Source of the DNA: Granulosicoccus sp.
GTDB taxonomy: Bacteria; Pseudomonadota; Gammaproteobacteria; Granulosicoccales; Granulosicoccaceae
Assembly (NCBI GenBank): GCA_023300375.1
Contig: JALZWO010000071.1
Span: 1-40,310 of the forward strand
Reading direction: 5' to 3'
DNA length: 40,310 nucleotides
The notes under the pieces are model-generated. The model made no database searches and was not told where the DNA came from. It worked only from the letters and a program-made list of their open reading frames with translations. Each line of letters opens with the position of its first letter. Positions within the stretch are counted from its first letter, which is position 1. Made by a program: the position numbers and the translations under genes. This document shows positions 13,221 to 21,574 of the stretch, one piece after another.

Positions 13221-14552
13221 TTGACTACTGATGTTGTGAGGCATAGTCACCTTTTTTCAGGCAAGCGAAGAGCGATCGCCACGAGGCGGTGGTGCTTGAT
13301 ATGTTTGCCGATGTGTATGCTGGTCGGCTTCATGCTGGCACCAGTTGCCAGCGCCCACTTCAAGCTCAATCTGAACATCAGGATTATCCATGTTGAGCAC
13401 GTGCCTGAAGGCGTTGATGTTTACCTGCGACTTCCCATGCCTTATTTGGTGGCCAATCTTCTCGGTCCTGAGAAGGCCGATGGCTCACGTGATCCAGCGC
13501 CGTTTACCACTAATGGTCAGGTTGACGGTGAGCTTATGCACTATGTTAACAACGCAGCTGTAGAGTCTGATCCGTTGCCGTTGGGCCAACTGGCAGCTGA
13601 TGGTCACAAACTAACGCATGAAGGCGTAACACTGGTTCCATGGGTGTCTGCTGTGAGGCTTTTTACTGGCGACAATCAACCTCCGTTCAGCACTCTGGAT
13701 GAGGCTAAAGAGGTGTTTCGGCTAAGTGCGCCTCCACTGGTTGATCCGCCATCGTTTGTTGGCGATACGGTAGTTGATGTGCAACTGCGCTACCGTGTTG
13801 GACGACCCATAAAGAAGTACGCGATAAGCAGTGTGCTCAATCCTGATTTACCCGGCCAAGAAGACACAGCCAATCTGATTCTAGACCACGATGGTGCTGA
13901 TCAACTTATTTTTAGAGTGACAGGATTACTGGTTGTGCCGCAACAGGTCTCAAGGTCTGAGTGGAGGGCTGCGGTCACATTTATTGATGAAGGTGTTCGG
14001 CACATTTTGGGTGGTCATGATCACCTAGTGTATGTCGCCTGCCTAATCATAGGCGCTTTGTCGCTTGGGGGGCTTGCTTGGCGCGTCACCGGTTTTACTA
14101 TCGGACATAGCGTGACTCTATCGTTGGGCTATTTCGGGTTTGTGCCGTCCGGCGAGTGGTTTATAGCGGTAGTTGAAACGGGGATAGCGTTGTCTATTAT
14201 CTATGCTGCTGTTATGGCGTTGTCGGCATCGAATCAAGCACACCAAGGGCGGGGAAGTTTTGTAGTAACAGCGGCCATCGGATTACTTCATGGTCTGGGG
14301 TTTTCTTTTGTATTACGAGAAATTCTCGGCCTGTCTTCAGCGAATATTTGGGTCAGCCTGTTGTCATTCAACGTGGGTGTAGAGTTGGGGCAACTGGCTG
14401 TAGTGCTGATGCTTTGGCCTGCGCTGTGGCTACTAGCAAAACTCAGCACTCGTGTGCATAGCCTGGCGAAGTGGGTCATTGCAGTACCCGCGATAGCCTT
14501 AGCATCGATGTGGACTGGAGAGCGTGTTATACGATTGTTGAGTGTGCTGTGA
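13221..14552 (+). CDS. HupE/UreJ-like metal-transport membrane protein with periplasmic domain
   Basis: The frame opens at TTG 13221; GTG 13236 and ATG 13311 are alternatives, and no clear ribosome-binding site decides. A signal sequence (LICLPMCMLVGFMLAPVASA) precedes a periplasmic domain of about 210 residues (HFKLNLNIRIIHVEHVPEGV...). The C-terminal 180 residues hold about six membrane helices and the HupE/UreJ_2 hallmarks: ILGGHDHLVYVACLIIGALS, FTIGHSVTLSL, VETGIALSIIYAAV, and GLLHGLGFSFVLREI, followed by FNVGVELGQL. HupE and UreJ are linked to nickel import for hydrogenase and urease; this larger form (PF13795) is widespread without those enzymes and its metal is unknown. The His-Asp-His cluster at the first helix is the likely metal site. 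It follows the MBL-fold gene in the same direction. Confidence 0.82.
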   Translation: MTTDVVRHSHLFSGKRRAIATRRWCLICLPMCMLVGFMLAPVASAHFKLNLNIRIIHVEHVPEGVDVYLRLPMPYLVANLLGPEKADGSRDPAPFTTNGQVDGELMHYVNNAAVESDPLPLGQLAADGHKLTHEGVTLVPWVSAVRLFTGDNQPPFSTLDEAKEVFRLSAPPLVDPPSFVGDTVVDVQLRYRVGRPIKKYAISSVLNPDLPGQEDTANLILDHDGADQLIFRVTGLLVVPQQVSRSEWRAAVTFIDEGVRHILGGHDHLVYVACLIIGALSLGGLAWRVTGFTIGHSVTLSLGYFGFVPSGEWFIAVVETGIALSIIYAAVMALSASNQAHQGRGSFVVTAAIGLLHGLGFSFVLREILGLSSANIWVSLLSFNVGVELGQLAVVLMLWPALWLLAKLSTRVHSLAKWVIAVPAIALASMWTGERVIRLLSVL

Positions 14553-14612
14553 GTTCTGCCCGTAAGGCTAATGTGTTGTGTGGCTAGCTTCATCATTTTG
14601 ACACTCAAAACA

Positions 14613-16010
14613 TCAAGGCTGGTACAGCTCGCTTTTCACCCCCATAAAATTCTCCCAAGCAAACCAGTAGGATATGTGCCCGGGTAGCCTTGCGCGTTTT
14701 TGTTTACCATCGCTTGATACGAGAAAATTTTCGCCCAATTCCCACTCCAACTCACCGGTAGATAGCGTTCCCGCGGATGGTTGCGAAAAAACTTCACCCT
14801 CACGGCGTTCATAGGCTCTTACCGTGCGAGTGGTTGCATCTCCTAATAGCATCAGAGACAAACTACCTACCTTGTCATTAATTACTGGTTTGTCCGCAAA
14901 GACAGACAACGGCCATGCCTTGCTGGATGCCACACTTCTGATGCCAAAAACGTAGTCCTTTTGCAATGCCTGTTTTTCATCTTTGATAGCAGCGGGAAAC
15001 ATTAAATCTGGGCTGGCGAAATACTCGTTATAAACAACGCCTGAATTGTAATTCCGAATGTGCCCTGTTTGCAGTGAAAGAACGGTGGTGTTTTCATGCT
15101 GTTCGCGCCAAGCTTCCCACGTGGTGATTGCTATGGGCCTGACTTTTAGCTTGATACCACTATTGGCTAATGATCCTACTACGGGCTCTCCACCAAACTG
15201 ATTCCACAGACTATTGGTTGCACGGTCAAACATTAATTTGTTAGAGCGATAGAGCAGACCTGACGAGCCAAAAATTAATGGCTCATCGGAGCCTTCCAGC
15301 AACGTCTCGTACAAAATACCACTGCCACACAAGGTGCAATACGCTAAGGCCACTGGCACTCCACCAATCACATCGTTGGCCATTTCGTGCCAACCCATTA
15401 TCCGCAATGGGTAGGCGCGTGCATCGCCATTGATTTCAATACCAAATACCAGATCGGTGTCGAGCAGGTAGTCCGCAGCAGCAGCCGTTACCCTGTTGGC
15501 ATCATCAAGAGATGGAATGCCATCAAACTGGACACCGCCCCAAACGATTTCTTCAAGTCTGATACGCATGTTCTGGCGAGTACCGTAAGGGTCGTCAAAC
15601 AGCGTTTTGAAGCGCGCATCAGTGTTGCCTAAAAACCGGAGTTTTAGCGGTTTATAGGTGGCGTGTGGAATGATCTCTGGATGGCGCTCTTGCCATAGAT
15701 AAGCATCGTGCCAGGTCGATATTTCTTCACCGGTTAATTGTGACAAAGCGCTAGCTACGTGAACATCTGAGCCAGTCCAACGCATGGCGAGCACTAGGGT
15801 TGGGATTAAGCTTTGGTCATTGAAGGCGGCAAGCTCTGCAGCGATGGGGGCCTTGGCGGGCCCTTGGGTTGAAAAAAGCTGCAAGCTAAGATCTGCAATG
15901 CGCTCGTTCAAGGTGTCAGCAGCATGGATGAAGCCCGACAGCAACGACAACACTATCGCTACCACGTAGCCCGCTAATAGCCCTGATATACGTACGTTAA
16001 ATTTTTTCAT
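14613..16010 (-). CDS. Secreted DUF3179 protein
   Basis: I place the start at ATG 16010 (MKKFNVRISGLLAG), since a signal sequence begins there; ATG 16043 adds 11 unconserved residues. The product has 465 residues. After the signal peptide (cleavage near IHA-A) a helical N-terminal region of about 130 residues precedes the DUF3179 domain, marked by DARAYPLRIMGWHEMANDVIGG, VALAYCTLCGSGILYE, GSSGLLYRSNKLMFDR, SLWNQFGGEPVVG and ETGH-like LQTGH. The YC.LCG motif with its two cysteines is the most conserved part of the family. No biochemical function is established for DUF3179; the Cys pair has led to suggestions of metal or redox roles. It converges with the HupE-like gene, with 60 bases between the stops. 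Confidence 0.85.
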   Translation of the reverse strand: MKKFNVRISGLLAGYVVAIVLSLLSGFIHAADTLNERIADLSLQLFSTQGPAKAPIAAELAAFNDQSLIPTLVLAMRWTGSDVHVASALSQLTGEEISTWHDAYLWQERHPEIIPHATYKPLKLRFLGNTDARFKTLFDDPYGTRQNMRIRLEEIVWGGVQFDGIPSLDDANRVTAAAADYLLDTDLVFGIEINGDARAYPLRIMGWHEMANDVIGGVPVALAYCTLCGSGILYETLLEGSDEPLIFGSSGLLYRSNKLMFDRATNSLWNQFGGEPVVGSLANSGIKLKVRPIAITTWEAWREQHENTTVLSLQTGHIRNYNSGVVYNEYFASPDLMFPAAIKDEKQALQKDYVFGIRSVASSKAWPLSVFADKPVINDKVGSLSLMLLGDATTRTVRAYERREGEVFSQPSAGTLSTGELEWELGENFLVSSDGKQKRARLPGHISYWFAWENFMGVKSELYQP

Positions 16011-16170
16011 CGTTGAGTCTTCTCGCAAACCGGGCTGTGCCAAATATGATCCTACTGGGACAGGTAGTGCACGATCCAGTTCAAACCTTGAGGCGATCAG
16101 TGTTCAGATAGGCCGGTTGACGATACACTAATGTTCGTAAACCTCAACTTTGGAACGTGAGCCGTACGCC

Positions 16171-17265
16171 ATGACAACAATAAAAGCTGCTGTATGCCAT
16201 GAGTTCGGTGCCCCTTTGGTGGTGCAAGATATCAACCTTCGTGCACCTGCGCGTGGGGAGGTAGAGGTAACGCTAGCAGCAGTAGCCGTTTGCCATTCTG
16301 ATATTTCGTTCATTGATGGGGGGTGGGGCGGCACTCTACCGGCCGTCTATGGCCATGAAGCGGCTGGCTATGTCAGCGCTATGGGTGAAGGCGTTGATGG
16401 ATACGAACAAGGGGACGCTGTGCTGGTTACTCTGATTCGCTCTTGCGGTGCCTGTTCAAGTTGTGCCGGGGGTATACCCACTCAGTGTGGAGCGCCTTAC
16501 GATCGCGATAAAGGACCGGTTAGCATGCCTGATGGAACGACTTTGCAACACGGTATGGCGTGTGGTGCGTTTGCACAGCGCGTAGTGGTCGACCAGAGTC
16601 AAATTGCTTCCATCCCACCCAACTTGCCGATGGATGCTGCGTCGTTGTTATCGTGTGGTGTGGTAACGGGTGTGGGTGCGGTGGTCAACACGGCACAAGT
16701 CAGACCGGGGCAGAATGTTGTGGTCATTGGTGCTGGTGGTGTTGGTCTGAATGCCATTCAGGGGGCGGCCATTGCTGGGGCAGCCAGAATCATCGCCATA
16801 GATTTGCTGCCGGAGAAGCTGGATGTAGCGCGAGAGTTTGGAGCCACTGATGTATTGTTGGCAGGCGATCCTGAGCCTTGGAATGCGTTGCGAGAAATCA
16901 CCTCTGGGCGTATGGCAGATGCGGTCTTCGTGACCGTTGGCGCCATCCCCGCTTTTGAATCTGCACCGCTGTTACTAGCACCGTCCGGTAATATGTATAT
17001 CGTTGGATTACCCCATTCGGGGGCAATGGCATCCTATGAGCCTGTGATGTTGGGTGCATTAGGGCAAGGCATGAAGGGTTCAAAGATGGGCGATGTAGTA
17101 CTTGCACGCGACATCCCCTGGATGATTGATCTGTATCAGCAGGGCCGCTTAAAACTTGACGAGCTGGTGTCAGCACGCTGGCCACTTGAACAAATCAACG
17201 AGGCCATTGCCAGTACCCGTTCGGGCACCGCTAGGCGTAATGTCATTGTGTTCGGCAAAACATGA
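16171..17265 (+). CDS. Zinc-dependent alcohol dehydrogenase
   Basis: From ATG 16171 the product is 364 residues, standard for the medium-chain dehydrogenases; an upstream TTG at 16150 adds only seven residues. The catalytic zinc ligands are Cys41 (AVAVCHSD), His62-Glu63 (YGHEAAG) and Cys162 (LLSCGVVTG). The structural zinc lobe is complete, with Cys92, Cys95, Cys98 and Cys106 (SCGACSSC...QC). The Rossmann motif VVVIGAGGVG (183-192) binds NAD(P), and Asp211 at the end of the second strand favours NAD+. The pattern resembles class III/aryl-alcohol dehydrogenases, but the substrate is not determined. The TGA overlaps the ATG of the enolase-superfamily gene by four bases (ATGA), so the two enzymes are translationally coupled and likely serve one catabolic route. 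Confidence 0.9.
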   Translation: MTTIKAAVCHEFGAPLVVQDINLRAPARGEVEVTLAAVAVCHSDISFIDGGWGGTLPAVYGHEAAGYVSAMGEGVDGYEQGDAVLVTLIRSCGACSSCAGGIPTQCGAPYDRDKGPVSMPDGTTLQHGMACGAFAQRVVVDQSQIASIPPNLPMDAASLLSCGVVTGVGAVVNTAQVRPGQNVVVIGAGGVGLNAIQGAAIAGAARIIAIDLLPEKLDVAREFGATDVLLAGDPEPWNALREITSGRMADAVFVTVGAIPAFESAPLLLAPSGNMYIVGLPHSGAMASYEPVMLGALGQGMKGSKMGDVVLARDIPWMIDLYQQGRLKLDELVSARWPLEQINEAIASTRSGTARRNVIVFGKT

Positions 17266-18494
17266 AACTGCAAGAGCTTGAGATATTCATAACGGCACCG
17301 CCAGCTCCGGGTTGGGGTGGGCGCTACTGGATCTTCACCAAACTGACAACCGACAATGGCCTAGTGGGCTACGGTGAAGTCTATGCATCGAGCGTCTCGC
17401 CCCAGGTGATGGTCCATGTTATTCAGGACGTGTTTGAACGACATCTTTATGGGGAAAACCCGGAAAACGTTGAGCTGATGTTCCGACGAGCCTATTCGTC
17501 CGGATTCACCCAACGGCCAGACCTTTCGGTTATGGGGGCATTTTCGGGGCTTGAAATTGCGTGTTGGGATATCCTTGGTAAGGCTCGGCAGCGACCCGTG
17601 TGGGCACTGTTGGGCGGCAAAATACATCAGCGAGTACGCGCCTATACTTATCTATACCCCTTACCTCATCACGATATGGATAAGTTTTGGGTATCGCCTG
17701 AACAAGCTGCTGAGTCTGCCTTGGCAGCCGTAGAGCTTGGCTACACCGCCATCAAATTTGATCCTGCTGGGCCGTACACAGTGCACGGTGGCCATCAACC
17801 CGCCATGTCTGACATCTCACTCACGGTTGCCTTCTGCAAAGCCATTCGAGAGGCAGTAGGCGACAAGGCTGATCTATTAGTCGGCACGCATGGCCAGTTC
17901 ACAACCTCGGGTGCAATCCGTTTGGGACAAGCGCTAGAGCCTCACAACCCACTGTGGTTTGAAGAGCCGATTCCGCCAGATAATCCACTTGAATTTACCC
18001 GCGTGGCCAATGCAGTTCGTATTCCGATTGCCACTGGCGAACGTTTGAGCACCAAGATGGAATTTGCCACATTGTTACGTACAGGTGGAGCCGCAATACT
18101 ACAACCCGCGTTAGGTCGGGTGGGTGGTATCTGGGAGGCGAAAAAACTGGCAGGCATAGCTGAGGTGTTCAATGCCGAGATCGCGCCACATCTTTATGCA
18201 GGGCCTGTAGAGTGGGCTGCCAACATACAGCTAGCTGCATCCATTCCGAATCTGTTAATGGCTGAAACCATTGAAACGCCCTTTCATAGAGCACTGATCA
18301 ACAATGCTATCAAGATAGAAGAGGGATACATCGTGCCGCCAGATGCTCCTGGTCTTGGCATCGAATTTAATGAAGAGCTAGCCAGAGCGCATCTGTACAC
18401 GGGCAAAGAGCTTCATCTACAGATGCAAGAAGCCCCTTGTGATTATCGTGGCGGTAATCGGTTTGCCGGTGGCGCGCCACCAGTGACAGATTAA
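17262..18494 (+). CDS. Mandelate racemase/muconate lactonizing enzyme family protein
   Basis: The 410-residue protein belongs to the enolase superfamily: a capping domain (residues 1-125, with GYGEVYASSVSP) and a barrel. Lys165 in YTAIKFDPAG is the family catalytic lysine position. Metal ligands are Glu234/Glu235 (LWFEEPIPPDN) and Glu260 (IATGERL); His310 (IAPHLYAGP) is the likely second acid/base. The first ligand position, usually Asp in related dehydratases, reads Thr209-His210 (LLVGTHGQFT), which I believe is shared by a subgroup of sugar-acid enzymes. Members dehydrate or cycloisomerise sugar acids such as galactonate or anhydrogalactonate. Coupling to the upstream dehydrogenase by a four-base overlap suggests oxidation of a sugar or polyol followed by dehydration of the acid, but the true substrate is not visible. 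Confidence 0.88.
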   Translation: MKLQELEIFITAPPAPGWGGRYWIFTKLTTDNGLVGYGEVYASSVSPQVMVHVIQDVFERHLYGENPENVELMFRRAYSSGFTQRPDLSVMGAFSGLEIACWDILGKARQRPVWALLGGKIHQRVRAYTYLYPLPHHDMDKFWVSPEQAAESALAAVELGYTAIKFDPAGPYTVHGGHQPAMSDISLTVAFCKAIREAVGDKADLLVGTHGQFTTSGAIRLGQALEPHNPLWFEEPIPPDNPLEFTRVANAVRIPIATGERLSTKMEFATLLRTGGAAILQPALGRVGGIWEAKKLAGIAEVFNAEIAPHLYAGPVEWAANIQLAASIPNLLMAETIETPFHRALINNAIKIEEGYIVPPDAPGLGIEFNEELARAHLYTGKELHLQMQEAPCDYRGGNRFAGGAPPVTD

Positions 18495-18499
18495 CGGCC

Positions 18500-18528
18500 T
18501 CATGTGGTCAGGTTGTTAGACCACATGA
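18500..18528. terminator. Hairpin between convergent genes
   Basis: TCATGTGGTC (18500-18509) and GACCACATGA (18519-18528) form a perfect 10-bp stem with a 9-base loop, placed just after the enolase-family stop and before the convergent flavoprotein stop. It lacks a U-tract on either side, so bidirectional termination is likely but not certain. Confidence 0.5.
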
Positions 18529-18558
18529 AGCTGTGTGCTCAGGCGCTAGTGCTCAGCG

Positions 18559-19947
18559 TTAAAGTTTGGTGCGTAAAAATCGTGAGCAGGATTTTTTGAC
18601 AATTTCAGCATAGGTTGGGTAAGCAAAAATGGTATCGGCAATGTCTTCTGCTTTGAGGCCCATTTTTACTGCAAGCGTTAAGCATTGCACCCATTCACCC
18701 GCATGTGCCCCTATACCGGTGGCGCCCAGTATGCGGTTTTCATGGTCCATAACGATTTTTAAGAACCCGCCTTTTTTGCTATCGGTAGTGAACCGGTCGG
18801 TGGCCGCATCGACCTTAAAGGTTTGTACGCCCTGGTGTGTTTCACGCGCCTGTGCTTCGGTGACACCCACGTGACCGATCTCGGGATCGGTAAAAATGGC
18901 CCAAGGCAATGCTGTTAGATCAATAGTATTGCTTTGTGCTTGCAGTAAGTTACGAACAACGCGCTCGGCCTGATAGTTGGCTACATGGCTGAACTTTGCT
19001 CTGGACGCTACATCACCAACAGCACAGATGTGTGGAACACTGGTTTGCATTTTATGGTCAACCGTAATTCCGTGACGAGTAAATTCAATGCCTGCCGCCT
19101 CCAAGTTCAATCCATGGAGATTTGGCACGCGGCCTATTGCTACAAATAACTCGTCAACCAGCAATTGGCTTTTGTTGTCTTCACCTTGCTCGATATCTAT
19201 ACAAATTTTTCTATCACTGTTTTTTGAACACACATTGGCATTAGCGCCGGTAATCATTTCAATACCCATGTCGGCAAATACGTTTATCAGGTACTCGCTT
19301 ACGTCAGGGTCAATGGCACCCAGAATGCGATCATTACGATCAATTATTTTAACGTTGGTGCCAAAGCGCGCAAGCGCTTGTCCCAATTCCGCAGAGATCA
19401 CGCCGCCTCCCAGAAAAGCGATACTCTCGGGTTGCTCTCGCAGCGCCCAGAAATTTTCGTTGTTGAGCATCTTGACCGGGTTTTCTGGGTCAGTGGGAAG
19501 CAATCGTGGGGCGGAGCCTGTGGAAATGATGATTTTTTCGCCCTTAATCTGTTGTCCACCAATCTCAACAGTGTGAGCATCTACGAACGATGCACCGGTG
19601 CTATTGATGTAGGTGTCAATACCAAGCTTATTAAAACGCTCGGGTTGTTCGTGCGCGTAAACACCGTCAATAATGCTTTGCACATGCTCCATTGCACGTG
19701 CAAATTGAAAACCGCTCCGCACATCAACGGAGTGCAATCCGTGTTTCTGTGCATTGTCGATACTGTGATACGTTTTTGCAACGTCTATGAGTGCCTTGGA
19801 CGGAACACAACCAGAGTGCGTGCATTCGCCGCCAATTTTATATTCTTCTAACAAAGCCACTTTAGCGCCCAGCCTGTAGGCTTCAAACGCTGCAGTAATT
19901 CCACCTCCACCAGCGCCGATTATTACAAGATCATACATTGTGGTCAT
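18559..19947 (-). CDS. FAD-dependent dithiol-disulfide reductase (MerA/Lpd-like)
   Basis: The conserved protein starts at ATG 19947 (MTTMYDLVIIGAGGGG), giving 462 residues; it overlaps the end of the metallophosphoesterase gene by 17 bases. The FAD-binding GAGGGGITAA is at residues 11-20, and the redox-active disulfide motif GGECTHSGCVPSKAL has Cys42 and Cys47. FLGGGVISAELGQAL is the pyridine-nucleotide site, and CAVGDVASRAKFSHVA is the second FAD motif. The C-terminal dimerisation domain ends with TIFAYPTYAEIVKKS; the catalytic His of lipoamide dehydrogenase (H-P-T-x-x-E) is replaced by Tyr here, as in the mercuric-reductase side of the family. The N-terminal heavy-metal domain and C-terminal Cys pair of true MerA are absent, so mercury reduction is unlikely. 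The electron acceptor is unknown. Confidence 0.85.
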   Translation of the reverse strand: MTTMYDLVIIGAGGGGITAAFEAYRLGAKVALLEEYKIGGECTHSGCVPSKALIDVAKTYHSIDNAQKHGLHSVDVRSGFQFARAMEHVQSIIDGVYAHEQPERFNKLGIDTYINSTGASFVDAHTVEIGGQQIKGEKIIISTGSAPRLLPTDPENPVKMLNNENFWALREQPESIAFLGGGVISAELGQALARFGTNVKIIDRNDRILGAIDPDVSEYLINVFADMGIEMITGANANVCSKNSDRKICIDIEQGEDNKSQLLVDELFVAIGRVPNLHGLNLEAAGIEFTRHGITVDHKMQTSVPHICAVGDVASRAKFSHVANYQAERVVRNLLQAQSNTIDLTALPWAIFTDPEIGHVGVTEAQARETHQGVQTFKVDAATDRFTTDSKKGGFLKIVMDHENRILGATGIGAHAGEWVQCLTLAVKMGLKAEDIADTIFAYPTYAEIVKKSCSRFLRTKL

Positions 19948-21286
19948 TGAGAGACTCCGTATAAATGACTGTGGCGTCACCATCAACTCCTTCAACCTGA
20001 AAGTAGTTCATTTCTCCCAATGCGCCTTGAATAGTTAATAGGCCAAACGCGTGATGGTAGTGATCACCATCATGACCGAGTTGGCAGTCGAGATTAATTT
20101 GCGGTGCGCTGCTGAATTGTTCAGGCAATGCTAGATTGGGTAACTGTTTATAAGGTTGCCAAAGCAGGGCAACCGGAATGGCACCAGAGCCAATACACCG
20201 ACCTTTGCGAAGCCCGGCGTAAGGTTCGAAGGCCACCAGATTATGCTCATGCCCCCATAGCCATAAGTCAATGTCTGGTAAATGGGCATGGAAAGCATCG
20301 TAGAGCACCGGATTGAGTGCCAGAGGTCGGTTATCTTTAGTTCTGCCAATATTGCCAGACGATGTAAACAACTGATAGTGCGATAGCATTACCGTTTTTC
20401 GCCCTTTAGCGGTGTTTAACTTGTGCTGTTGCCAAGTGACTTCCTTTGGCTCAATAGCCGGAATGGCAGAGATCGCATCAATAGGTTTACCCACTTGAGG
20501 CGGCGCGCCAATAGAAAGAATTTGCCAATGTTTGTTACGCAAACAGAAGTAACTGGCGGGCTGGCCTAGTTCATCGAGCAACCAGTAGTAACCAGCGCCA
20601 CCTGCGTATAAGTCGTGGTTACCTGCAAGATTAAATACCCTGGTATGTTCTGGTAAATACTCACGAACTATAGAGAGAAAGTGATTCTGCATTTCTTCCA
20701 TGGTGCCTGAATAGTAGACATCACCCAGATGAATAACGATATCCGGATTTTGCTCACCAATACAACGCATGACATTTTTTGCTAATGGTGTACCGGTTGC
20801 CCAATCAGAGACAAAAGCAATTTTTACTTTCTCTGTATCGTTAAATTCGTAACCTTCACTGTTACTAATGGGCAACACAAAATCATCCAGTGATTCATAG
20901 TGACGGTAGGGAATGGGTTGATGATTATTATCAAATTCAAAAAGGGTTTTAGCCCATAGCGGGTCGCAAACGGAATATCTGATTTCTGACTCTAATTCAA
21001 GAGCCCGTTGATCATTACCGCTGAACTTGGCCGCTGCCAAGCTCACATACAAGTGCGCGCACTTGGAAACCAGTGATCCTTTGGTAACGACCTCGGCGAT
21101 ATCTACTCTGTCTTTGCCCTTAGCAATGGCCGCTTCAAGCTGACCGCAGGCTTCACAGCTTGCAGCCATTGCATCGTGCTCTGATGACAGGCTCTCTGAA
21201 ACGTCATTGTCCTGCTGTTGCAATACTGAGTGCATCGCAGACTGCCAGCGCGACAGGAACGACATGCCGTAGGTCTTAATTGCCAT
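19931..21286 (-). CDS. Metallophosphoesterase of unknown substrate
   Basis: This 451-residue protein has a helical N-terminal region of about 150 residues (with a CEAC motif near residue 44) followed by a calcineurin-like phosphoesterase domain. Motif order is complete: SDWATG (Asp161), HLGDVYYSG (Asp189), LAGNHDLY (Asn223-His224), MLSHYQLF, and WGHEHNL. In the first motif the second metal-binding residue of D-x-H is not His; the DW.TG form is known from purple-acid-phosphatase-like members. No signal peptide is apparent, so the protein should be cytoplasmic. Its gene overlaps the start of the flavoprotein gene, which suggests they are produced together, though no shared pathway is obvious. 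The substrate could be a phosphodiester or a phosphomonoester. Confidence 0.82.
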   Translation of the reverse strand: MAIKTYGMSFLSRWQSAMHSVLQQQDNDVSESLSSEHDAMAASCEACGQLEAAIAKGKDRVDIAEVVTKGSLVSKCAHLYVSLAAAKFSGNDQRALELESEIRYSVCDPLWAKTLFEFDNNHQPIPYRHYESLDDFVLPISNSEGYEFNDTEKVKIAFVSDWATGTPLAKNVMRCIGEQNPDIVIHLGDVYYSGTMEEMQNHFLSIVREYLPEHTRVFNLAGNHDLYAGGAGYYWLLDELGQPASYFCLRNKHWQILSIGAPPQVGKPIDAISAIPAIEPKEVTWQQHKLNTAKGRKTVMLSHYQLFTSSGNIGRTKDNRPLALNPVLYDAFHAHLPDIDLWLWGHEHNLVAFEPYAGLRKGRCIGSGAIPVALLWQPYKQLPNLALPEQFSSAPQINLDCQLGHDGDHYHHAFGLLTIQGALGEMNYFQVEGVDGDATVIYTESLNDHNV

Positions 21287-21561
21287 AGTTTAGGTTGTGA
21301 ATACTCGTATCGTCTGTGGGTAGTGAAATACAATCAAAGCCCATCCTGTGTATCGAGCGGTACGCTTTTCGCACGCTCAGGATTTAAGCGTTAAGAGTAT
21401 AGGCAAAATGTCTATCGGTGAAGCCTGAGACGAGTCTTGGTTCACATGTACTCTGATAATACTTCGTTGTGGGGAACTGTTTCCAGAGATGCTGTCCGAC
21501 AAGTAGGTAATTCACAAACCCCAGCGTCGCCACGGCAGTCTGGGTTCTTTGCTCTACGATC

Positions 21562-21566
21562 AGGAG
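21562..21566 (+). promoter_or_regulatory. Ribosome-binding site that decides the DUF1223 start
   Basis: AGGAG lies 8 bases before ATG 21575, while neither TTG 21437 nor ATG 21446 in the same frame has such a site. The start at 21575 also places the hydrophobic segment near the N terminus. Confidence 0.6.
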
Positions 21567-21574
21567 CCATACTG

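Noticed and set aside
13221-14552. Hydrogenase or urease accessory role for the HupE/UreJ-like protein
   Set aside because: No hydrogenase or urease gene is in the window, and the large periplasmic domain marks the separate PF13795 type.
18559-19947. Mercuric reductase (merA)
   Set aside because: The N-terminal heavy-metal domain and C-terminal Cys pair are missing, and there are no other mer genes nearby.
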